NCBI GenBank assembly: GCA_033239125.1
Contig: BSWB01000005.1
Span: 100,811,994-100,875,993, forward strand
Source: Fagopyrum homotropicum
Taxonomy: Eukaryota > Streptophyta > Magnoliopsida > Caryophyllales > Polygonaceae
Direction of reading: 5' to 3'
DNA length: 64,000 nt
Shown: positions 34,198 to 42,860 of the stretch, one piece after another
Layout of the letters: each line of letters starts with the position of its first letter
Numbering within the stretch: the first letter of the stretch is position 1
The notes under the pieces: generated by a model
Seen by the model: the letters and a program-made list of their open reading frames with translations, nothing else
Database searches by the model: none
What the model was told of the DNA's origin: nothing
Made by a program: the position numbers and the translations under genes

Positions 34198-36019
34198 TGT
34201 TCGCCCCTAGAGGTGTGTGCAAATAAGTTTTAAATTTATAAAACTAGAATCAAGCAAGCGAACCCGCAGTGTACGGATCGACGTAGTCAAGCAAGAATTC
34301 CAGAGTATCGAACACAGGGATTTGGGTGGGAACAAATTCAATTGCAGATTATCAAGCGAGTAAATATGAGAGTTTTGCAAATATTGGAAAAACAACAATC
34401 CTAAAGATCCAAGTATCAAGCTGTGGCCATCGATTCAAGATATACTAATGATATAAAGACAGAGTTGAGATATGCAAAGGTATGCTAATGTAAAGTAATC
34501 GTACGGTGAAGTTCCAAAAACCTTATATGACTCACCTACAAGACACTCCCTATACAGGTTGTTGAGGCTCAATATAGAAAGGTTCTAAAGGCAAGAATTA
34601 ATGTCAAATACCCAAACTTGTAATCCAAGGATCAAGACTAACTTAGCCGATTACGGTTATGACACTCACAATCGAGGTAGAGGTTGTTGAGGCTTCACTA
34701 CCACCTAGAAAAGACAAGTCTAAACTAAATTAAAGCAAATCTTTAACTTTGGATTAAAGTAAAAGCAGGTTCGTAAACTTAAAGGAAATTACGGTTAGAT
34801 CTTGAGACTCCACGGCCGTGGAACTCAAGAACAGCCCGTAATTTAGGGTTCGTCGACGATTCTCTCAAACTCTCAGGGTCTAATCTGTTTACGATCGATC
34901 TATCATCATCTAAGCCACAACTATCAACCCTTCACCTTAGAATTGATAAGGGTTTTTAGCCAATAACCGTCATGTTGATATCAATTCAAGGATTAAAAGA
35001 TAGAAAGATGAAAACTTCCGAAAACTTTCAATAATCTTCAAACCAATCTCAAAGTCACAATCGAGAACAAATATTGTCAATGGATTCAGAATAAAGGAAA
35101 CAATCACAATCTTAGGAAAGAAGGGAGAACGGGATGTCAATCCGTTTTCCAAATCAAACCTAAACAAGAAGAGAGATCTTCTTGCAACAATCTTCCAAAA
35201 GCTTCGATCTTCCGCCAATCCGGAGATCTCAACAACAATCTCCACCAAAAGTGCGAGATTAGGGCAAATCCCAGATGCGAACTTCGATCTCCAATGAGAT
35301 GTCAATGATTCCAAGCAAGAGCTCAAATGGCATTTGAAATTCTCTAAGCGGAGATTAACGAGGTGTAGGCGTCGATGACGGGCTTGCGGAAATCGCCAAA
35401 ACTCCCTAAGCCAAGATGTGGGAGACGTCCTAAGCGAAGATGACGGAATCTTGTTTCGTCCGTCTTTTTATAGGGCAAGATAAAATATCGGCCCGGCCCA
35501 ATCTTCAAAAGATCGTGGCTTCAAAATGTGGCGAAAAAGATCGCCAAGATCACGGTCGTGGAAGATTCCACGACCGTAATTTAGAGCGTGGATTATGTCA
35601 CGGTTTGAACCATATGTTCCACGGCCGTAATAGTTACTAGAATGCACCACGCCTCTCTTTGCAGTGTTCCACGGCTGTGGAATTAAACGTGGTTTGTAGT
35701 ACGGCCGTATTTTAGAGCGTGGTTTAGGGCAAGAACGTGATTCTTCCCTAGCCTCGTGCATTCCTCAAGTTGAACTCCAATTTGCTCCTAATAATGCCCT
35801 CAATCCATGGACATATTCAATCAACTCTTCTTTGCTCGATTCCGTTCGGAAATGACTCTCAATCACCTATATTTCAACATAAAGCTAGTGTAGACATCCA
35901 TATCGACAATATAGGCAATACTAGCTCACATATGCAATGATGCTCAATCAAAGACTATCAATATGAATCAAATACGTTTAGAAAACGTGCCTAAAATATC
36001 ACAATATTTCATGCTAACA
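34198..36019 (-). repeat. Element A 5' LTR (1822 bp)
   Basis: Same ends as the 3' LTR and about 99% identical. It has the TATA box at 35466-35472 (reverse strand), the palindrome cluster at about 35550-35711 and the downstream palindrome CCACGGCCGTGG near 34811, which is intact here but CCACGGCCATGG in the 3' LTR. Confidence 0.96.
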
Positions 36020-36024
36020 AGCTG

Positions 36025-36989
36025 TAGCTCGAGAGTTATGGGGACAGATTGCTCATGTGGTTGAGCACGCTGACAGATGGAGACCTGGAGATTCCAGGGA
36101 GCGGATTATATTCCATCTGGCTTTTAGACTTGCTCATCGAATCTTCAACGAGACACTTTTGGTGCGTACTGAGACGCCCCAGAAGATCAGACAGGGTGAG
36201 CTTTTGAGTCTGTACTGCATGGTGACCGGAGGAGTTCCGGACTTTGGGATGATGCTGGCTGAGGATTTGCACAGGATAAAGGCGAAGGCCAAGGGGGATA
36301 TCTGCTGCGGAGGTATAGTGACTCATATAGCGAGTTACATGGATCTTGACTTGAGTGCATGCACTATGGTGGCGGCTAGCAAGCCGCTCGGGCTTCAGGA
36401 GATGATCACTCGGAGGATACTGGTTCCTTGCGGTCTTACTACGCCATATATGGCGATGCCCTGGGACCAGACTGCACCCTAGGGGATTAGATGGTCAGCT
36501 CAGTTCTCCGTGTATGATCCGCATTACTGGCAGACTGCATGGATTCCGCTGATAGAGGATGCCAGAGAGGCAGCAGCAGCAGCAGCTCAGAGGCCAGCTG
36601 AGGAGGATGAGGCTGAGGAGGATGATGATGATGATGAGGATGGCGGTGCTGGCATGGATACGGGCACAAATACAACTGGGACTAGTGCGCCGGTCATTGA
36701 TCTAGATGACGACGAGACTGAGGAGGAGCCAGCTGCAGCACCAGCACGTCCCGCTAGGCGTAGGGTACGCAGGCAGAGGGATCCAGTTGCTCACCGTTGG
36801 ATTGACGATCTGACGGATCAGATGATAGATTCCTATGCTGCCTTGTCTTTGGACATCAGAGAGATGCAGGAGAGACATCATTACCAGCACGTGATGGTTG
36901 AGATTCAGTTTCAGCATATCATGGGCTATCCATTCGACCCATCTCAGTACCCGTACGTGCCAGCACCACCACCGGATCGGGATTATTGA
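36025..36989 (+). pseudogene. Element B Orf1, 3' part
   Basis: Resumes the frame broken by A. It contains HVVEHADRWRPGDSRER, RTETPQKIRQGELLSLYCM, GGIVTHIASY and MAMPW, all matching A's Orf1. TAG at 36480-36482 interrupts it, then a low-complexity tail follows: an Ala run from GCA/GCT codons, an Asp/Glu-rich stretch from GAT/GAG repeats (about 36600-36650), an Arg-rich patch and a Pro-rich end. Acidic and basic low-complexity blocks differ from A's Pro-rich tail, so the C-terminus evolves fast. Confidence 0.87.
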
Positions 36990-37074
36990 GAGCTTGCAGG
37001 ATTTTCTTTCTTTATTTATTTTGCAGCTCAGCTTTATCCGGTGAGTACTTTGTTTCTTTAGACTTATTTTGAAC

Positions 37075-37108
37075 CATTGGGACAATGTGTCCCAAGTATG
37101 GGGTATTT
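37075..37108 (+). promoter_or_regulatory. Element B internal polypurine-hairpin unit
   Basis: CATTGGGACAATG (37075-37087) forms a five-pair stem around GGA and is followed by TGTCCC and AAGTATGGGGTATTT. The tract matches the terminal one 1.3 kb downstream. Confidence 0.65.
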
Positions 37109-38368
37109 GGATGTATTATCTGACTTATGTGGATGTACGACTTGACTCGATGGTTATTTATGTTTTATTTTGCTCTATATGCTTATCTGAGACTACATGC
37201 ATGCATACAGGTTATTTGATTGAAAAAAACGTCAAAAAAACTGGTTAAGAAAATTTTTTTTATGACCTTGACCGATGTGACTCTGACCAATCGAGGTACA
37301 GTACCTCGGTTGACTTAAAACACCTCGACCGAGGTGGTTTAACTGAAAAGAATTTCGAAATTATTTTTGTGCTACTTCTCTGGATATGACCTCAGTGATG
37401 ATTTTGTTTGCTGATTGGTTTTGAAATCTTTATATGTTTGAAAGGTTTTATGATATGTTTAAGTTGCTAAATGCTTTGTTTGAAATTTGTGGCATGTTTA
37501 ATACTTTATTTTTGTCCAAATTATGTTGAATTTGAAGGTTGACACTACATGATGAGTTCTCTCACTTTCTTCCTGGAAAGACCAAGGCAATTCATTCTCT
37601 TCTCTTCTTCTTCTTGATCACGCTTTAGCCCTTCATATACATATTTGCCTCCCTTTACCTATCCGGGAATTTGGAAGCAAGCAAGTGAAAAAGAAAAGTT
37701 GAGATGTTGGCTGAAAGTTAGAAATAAACATATAGGTTTGGGGAAGTCAATCATGATGATGAGTAACTCGGCACCATTCACATAGCCGGGTGTTTGTGTC
37801 TTGCCAAAGTCGGATTGAGCGATATTCCTAACGGGTCATGGTATGTGCATCAAGGGTTTGAGGCATCTCGAGAATTTGATGATTGCTGATCTCCTAGGCT
37901 TCGGTTATTGTGCACCTCTGTCCATGCATCCCAAAAAGTAAAGTAAAAAGTAAATAAGCAAAGCTTATTGGTGGAAGATGTTGAAATTCAAAAGGAAGTG
38001 AAGTAAAGATTCTTTTCCCGGATTCTAGCACCACATTCCCTATATACATCCCACCCTCACACGTTACTAGACCTTCATTTGGAAAGCCCTTGAGACCTCG
38101 AGCTTGTTGATTGACTTGGTGGTTTAAACTAGATTATACATGATTAATTTCAATAATTATGATTTATTATGCATTCTATGATTTTATGCAAAGATGAACA
38201 ACTTTCTTATATTTATAAAATGTTTTGATCATATTTTGATTTTAAATTCCATGAAGCATTCTCTTAGAGTGATCTATGATTGTAGCACACCATTAAAATG
38301 TTTTAAAAGACTTTTTCATTGATCTTTATGACTTATAATCCATTCTATCTTGTATCTAAGATTTGGAA

Positions 38369-38407
38369 CTTGCTTGGGGACAAGCAAGGGCTAAGTATGG
38401 GGTATTT
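38369..38407 (+). promoter_or_regulatory. Element B terminal polypurine tract with hairpin
   Basis: CTTGCTTGGGGACAAGCAAG (38369-38388) is a perfect eight-pair stem with loop GGGA (GNRA type). After four bases comes AAGTATGGGGTATTT, which runs into the 3' LTR at 38408. Confidence 0.82.
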
Positions 38408-39872
38408 TGATAGCATGAATTATTGTCTATATTTTGGGACCTATTTAGACGTTTTATCTTTAATAATCTGCATGTTTGGATGTATATTATGTGATTATAT
38501 TGTCGTTTCATCTACCTTTGCGGGAATCGAGGTCTACACCAAGTTTCGTTGTAATCATAGGTAAAATAGCACGTTTTGCATCAAAATGGAGCTAAGGAGT
38601 CATTGGAGCTACATTCAGGAGCTTAAGGAAGAATCCAGGAATCATGAAAATGGATTGAAGATTTACTTTGGACCAGATTTGAGAGATTTCACATTCAGTT
38701 AGAGCCACCTCGGTCAGCTACAGTACCATCTCGACCGAGGTGATCCAGAGGAGTTGCTCGACCGAGGCGAACACCTTTTTGGAAGGTTGAAGGAAGAAAG
38801 TTGATAGCTTTTATAGCTTTTGTGAAGGGTTTTGTAAGATTCTCTTAGATTCCCTTCTTGTTGATTGTCTTATTAGATTTTGATCCAAGGAACGCTTGTT
38901 TGTTTGATAATTGATTCAGTTATTGAAGCCTTTTTCTTAAGGTTTTTGTGTTCAATTATTCACTTTCTTTCCTTATATTTGATTATTGCATTCATGATGA
39001 TGAGTGACTAATTTATTTGTGTGATTCTAGGGTGATTGACTGAAGGTTGTGAGAAAAACAATGATAGAATAATCTTAATTCCAGTAGGACCCTGAAAGCT
39101 CGAGTCTTTATCCTTAACCCTAGAACATCTCGTTCAGTCGATGAACATCTCGGCCGGGGTGGAATTCGTCTGACCGAGGTGACTTTTCTGATCCGAAACT
39201 GAGAGTTAAGTGTTAGAGTTTGCCAAATTCTATTCTTATTACACCTTTCCTGGTTCAATGCAAGCCTAGGATGAGACTTACCCGGTAATTCCTTTGTTTG
39301 TTTACCAAAGATCATAAGTGTAGGTAATAAAGGTTTATCCTTTATTGGGGTTTGAGTATGCTTTCATCCCATCTTTGTGAGTTAGCCTGAGACTTACCCG
39401 GTAAAGGTTGATTCTATGCCCTTAGTTGGAGTGTTAGTTTGAGGTTATAGTTCTTTTCCATAATTCCTTGAGACTTACCCGGTAATAGGAGTTACGGTTT
39501 GGGATTAGTGAGTAGTGAGACTTACCCGGTGATCTATTCCACTTTAGTAACACCTTCCCTTAGCAAAATCTCAACTTTGTCCGCTTATCTTTAGATCTTG
39601 AGTTGGAACCACAACTAGATGCTTTAATCCCTAGAATTGCATATTTCCTTAATTGACTTTTTATCATCTTTGATTGTTTTAATCACTTTTGTGGTTAGTA
39701 ATTACATAGACTACCTACACCTGCCTTGTTTCACTAAGTCCCTGAGATCGACACCCCGGAATTTCTTGCTTTTTACTACGATTGACCCGTACACTGCGGG
39801 TTCGCATCCTTGTTTTAAGCTTACATCTAGGGTTATAATCTTAAAGCTTGCACACACCGTTTGGAGCGAACA
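38408..39872 (+). repeat. Element B 3' LTR (1465 bp, internally deleted)
   Basis: Same ends as the 5' LTR. It lacks the stretch corresponding to 15642-15901 of the 5' LTR (260 bp). The break falls between two ACCTT repeats (15637-15641, 15897-15901), as in a slippage or end-joining deletion. The lost part includes the TATA box, so this LTR should not start transcripts the same way. A smaller GAAGGAA-type repeat loss follows. Confidence 0.93.
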
Positions 39873-39877
39873 ATGGA

Positions 39878-40048
39878 CGACCAAAGTCAAACAAATTTGG
39901 TCTTGTCATAACTATAGTGAGCAAAGAAAGATCCAAGTAGCTGCATTGGAATTCCAAGGTCATGCCGTAGTGTGGTGAGATCATCTTGTCAAGAAAGGAG
40001 AAGAACACTAGATCCAAACATCAACACATAGGAGCAAATAAAAACCTT
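39878..40048 (+). pseudogene. Element C gag, second part
   Basis: The frame continues from 15262 across B: KVKQIWSCHNYSEQ, then IQVAALEFQGHAVVW, the middle of a Ty3 gag core, followed by TGA where Trp is usual, another TAG and EQIKTFV before element F begins. The join to the 5' part is exact once B and one copy of ATGGA are ignored. Confidence 0.75.
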
Positions 40049-40063
40049 TGTAACAACCAATTT

Positions 40064-40170
40064 TGGCTGTCACCGCTCCCGCGGTGACAGTGGCTGCTCC
40101 AGCGGCAACTATGCCTGTCATCGCCCCCGTGGTGACAGTGAGCCGCCCCCACGGCAAAGGCAAACCGCCC
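40064..40170 (+). promoter_or_regulatory. GC-rich motif cluster upstream of F TATA box
   Basis: Includes TGTCACCGCTCCCGCGGTGA, CATCGCCCCCGTGGTGACAG, GCCGCCCCCACGG and CCGCCCCTGTGG. A second group downstream (40681-40765) has CCGCCCCCGCG, GCCGCCCCCGCGGG, GCCGCCCTCGCG and GCCGCCCCTATGG. They stand out against AT-rich surroundings and vary at one or two positions, largely C/T and G/A. Confidence 0.65.
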
Positions 40171-40973
40171 CTGTGGTGTTGCCTCAAATCACGAAGATCT
40201 TCTTTCCTTTTTCGTTTCTATCTTGTTTCCTATCTTAAAAGATCTGAATTTCTTATCTTTGGTCGGCTTTCCTGGATCTTCTAAACCCTAGAACGTCCTT
40301 CCTTCTATCTTTTCACCCCTTTCCTATAAATTCCCTCTTTCTCTTCTTTTTTGCGTTTCTTGCATACGTTTTCCTTCAACCTTGAGAGCCGTAGCCGTTT
40401 CCCTCCTTCCCTTGCTGAACGTGTAAATCTTCTTCTCTAAGTTCTTCATCACGTTCATGAATTGTTGCATACCTTCCCTTCTGTTTTGCTTTCTTCCTTC
40501 ATTCTTCTCTTTTCTTCTTCTCCAAGAATCAAGTTTGATTCTTGATTCTTGTGGAGCATTATGTTGTTGATTCGTTGATATTCACAGTATACCTTGGTTG
40601 AGTTGTGACGTGTGTGTATGTTGAGAGAAGCAAGATTTGGACCTTGCTGTCGAAGGAGTCGATAGCGCTTCTGCACCAAAAACCGCCCCCGCGCCTTTGT
40701 TGTGCCGCCCCCGCGGGAAGTGCCCAGTGCCGCCCTCGCGCCTCTGTCCAGCCGCCCCTATGGTTTGTCCTGCGGTTTCCCCGTCTTTGATGAGCTATTT
40801 CCTTCCTTGCTTTCCTCGTCCCTTTCCTTGGTTGTTGTCGTTGATGTTGTTACCCCTTAAGAGCGTTGTAAGACTAAAGTCGAGCCCTTAGCATGTAGAG
40901 ATCTCTTAGAGATCATTGAGACTAGAAGTTATAGACTTCTAGCAACCGCTCTATTCTTATTCGTGATGCCTTA

Positions 40974-42796
40974 TGATAACACGATTTATAGCATAGTTTT
41001 AGGTGCACATTTAGGTAGAATTCTCGCTCAATCATGCATTATCTAGCACTAGTCCAATACGTTTTGCACTCAAAACATGTATTTTGTCTAGATAGACGTC
41101 TACACGGACTTGTGTGCGTTTTGTAGGTATTTCGGGAAGTTTCGAGCCAAAACGACACGTTTGAGGGTCGCTCATTTAGAGGAAACGTTTCCAAACTCAT
41201 TAGAACGCAAGGCAAGGGCTGAGAAAGACTCAAGGAACCTTGCCAACACAGGCCATGCACCAAACCACAGCCTAATGATCCAAGGCGAAGTTTCTGCACA
41301 GAATCACGGTTCTCTGAAGAACCACGGCCGTGGAAATGACCGTGGATTTTGCCAGATTCTCGTGACAGCTGTGCCACGACTCTCATGGCCAGCTCATGAA
41401 GAATTGGTTATAAAAGTGGTCCTTGATAGTTGTTAGAGGCAGCTGGGATTTGGGTAGTTTGAGAGCAGATCACATATTCTCCATTTTTCTTTGACAAAAT
41501 ATATTCCAAGAAGAAGGATTTTTTCTAGGAAGGAAAGTGCAAGAAGAAGAAGAAAGGAGCCATTGCCATTGAAGAGGAGAGGAGAAGACACACTTAGCTC
41601 TTGTATTTTCGGATTTATTTCTAGAAGTTTTTGAACTCTTGAACCTTCCTTTGGAAGGGTTGTAAGTCGTTCTAATTTCATCTTCAGATTTAGATTGTGT
41701 TTGAAGTTCATTTGTTCATCTTCTTTCTCTCATTTTCTTGCAATGGAGGTTATGAATCTATGCTTGTTTGTTTTGATTTCTAATATGAATATTGTAGGCT
41801 AGATTGATGTGATTCTAGGGTAAGGAAAGGATGGTTATGGCTAGATCTATGATAGGACGAACTTAGATTTACCTTTGGATGATTTTTGTTTATGAACGTA
41901 GCTACTGTTAGAAATCACGGGTAGTTCTTGAAGAACCACGGTCGTGGTTTCTGTAGAACAAACCGTGGTTCTTCCTGGTTCGAAGGATCTTATCTTAGGT
42001 TCATAAAATTGTTGAAACCCTAAGTTTTTGCTGAGTTTAACCTACCCTAGGGTGTCCTAGTGTAGCGACTAAGTGTTAGGAGAGACTTACCCGGTAATCC
42101 TTGCCCTTAGAATCTAAAATAGCAAAACCTTAGGTAATGGTGAGCCTAATAAGCCGCCATTGGATTAAATGTGCTAGGATAGTTGATTAGGACTTCCCTT
42201 TCCGAGACTTACCCGGTGAGGATAGGTTAGATCCCTAATTAAACAATCCGGTTTGTGTTAAATTCCTCCCCTTAGGTTCTTAGAGACTTAACCGGTAATG
42301 AGACCTTAGGTGTGGATTAGTTGGATCATGAGACTTACCCGGTAATTGATCCCATTTTAGGAACACTTAATCCCAACATATCATAATCAATCCAAAGAAT
42401 GAATAGATAACTTGAGTTTTATGCCATAACCGGAATTTCCAACCCCTAGAATCCGTCTTCCCTTTCTCTTGATCAATATCTCGTTTGACTCGTTTATTTG
42501 TGCTGATTTTTGGTTTGGTTTATTGCTTTGCATGAGTTATGACCCTTGCTTGATGACCATAAAAACCAACAAAAACATTGAGTTTTCCATTTTCTTTGTT
42601 CCTCATCTTGTCTTAGCCTAGATTTACACTATTTTTGATCATTGCTTGACTCGATTTCACCTTAGTTTTTGAGTTCGACCTCGGAATACTTACCTTTCTA
42701 CATAACGATCCGTACACTGCGGGTTTCGCTAGGTAGTTTAGGATTTAGTTCGAGTTTATAAATGTAAAGCTTTTTGTGCTATTTCCTAGCGTGACA
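40974..42796 (+). repeat. Element D left LTR, inverted (1823 bp)
   Basis: Plus-strand reading starts TGATAACACGATTTATAG and ends CCTAGCGTGACA. It holds a TATA box at 41409-41415, CCACGGCCGTGG at 41322-41333 upstream of it, CCACGGTCGTGG at 41936-41947 downstream, and four GAGACTTACCCGGTAA copies (42082-42097, 42204-42219, 42283-42298, 42330-42345). Transcription from it would run into the antisense strand of D. Confidence 0.93.
41409..41415 (+). promoter_or_regulatory. TATA box of inverted D LTR
   Basis: GGTTATAAAAGTGG, about 75 bases after the CCACGGCCGTGG palindrome. The copy in the right LTR is at 51748-51754 on the reverse strand, so the two promoters point at each other. Confidence 0.7.
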
Positions 42797-42820
42797 AGCT
42801 TTTTGTGCTAGGTAGTTTAT
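42797..42820. other. Filler DNA at D inverted-LTR junction
   Basis: The 24 bases between the reversed LTR and the polypurine tract look assembled from LTR pieces. AGCTTTTTGTGCTA also occurs about 29 bases upstream (42768-42781), and GCTAGGTAGTTTA occurs at 42728-42740. Such patchwork is typical of error-prone end joining or template switching. Confidence 0.7.
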
Positions 42821-42860
42821 AAAATACCCCATACTTAAGGTTTGCTCGTCCCCGAGCAAA
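42821..42860 (-). promoter_or_regulatory. Element D terminal polypurine tract with hairpin
   Basis: In sense, TTTGCTCGGGGACGAGCAAA (42841-42860) has an eight-pair stem with loop GGGA. Four bases later comes AAGTATGGGGTATTTT. Compared with B's hairpin, stem positions 1 and 7 have changed on both sides so that pairing is kept. Confidence 0.82.

Larger units (their letters stand above)
22628..36019 (-). mobile_element. Element A: Athila-type Ty3/gypsy retrotransposon with Orf1
   Basis: A 13.4-kb reverse-strand element with complete LTRs (22628-24444 and 34198-36019) and the duplication AGCTG on both sides (22623-22627, 36020-36024). Order in its own sense: LTR, tRNA-Asp primer site, gag-protease, RT-RNase H-integrase, Orf1, long 3' UTR, polypurine tract, LTR. 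The LTRs differ by roughly 18 substitutions, mostly transitions, and one 5-base indel (about 1%). Defects are one frameshift before RT and loss of the first integrase Asp. It inserted into Orf1 of element B. Confidence 0.97.
36990..38407 (+). other. Element B 3' UTR
   Basis: No gene. It contains the internal hairpin-polypurine unit (37075-37108), a motif cluster at 37280-37340 (ACCTCGACCGAGGT at 37322-37335 and CGAGGTACAGTACCTCG near 37293), the block shared with A and D (37740-37935), and the terminal hairpin and polypurine tract at 38369-38407. Confidence 0.75.
15263..39872 (+). mobile_element. Element B: Athila-type Ty3/gypsy retrotransposon, split by element A
   Basis: Flanked by the 5-bp duplication ATGGA (15258-15262 and 39873-39877). 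It has a 5' LTR (15263-17007), a tRNA-Asp-type primer site, gag-protease, integrase, an Orf1 gene, a long 3' UTR, a polypurine tract and a 3' LTR (38408-39872). Removing A (22628-36019 plus one AGCTG) leaves about 11.2 kb. Reverse transcriptase and RNase H are absent and several stops and shifts occur, so it is not autonomous. It sits inside the gag of element C. LTRs differ by scattered substitutions and a 260-bp deletion, making B older than A and D. Confidence 0.95.
13616..40048 (+). mobile_element. Element C: old Ty3/gypsy retrotransposon remnant, split by element B
   Basis: LTR/leader DNA, a partial tRNA-Met primer site and the first part of gag are visible. The gag frame stops at 15262, where B has inserted, and resumes at 39878 beyond B's second ATGGA. 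It ends at 40048, where element F begins (possible F duplication ACCTT, 40044-40048). The left boundary is uncertain because the LTR start could not be fixed and the second LTR is not in the window. Multiple stops make it dead. It is the oldest layer of this nest. Confidence 0.6.
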
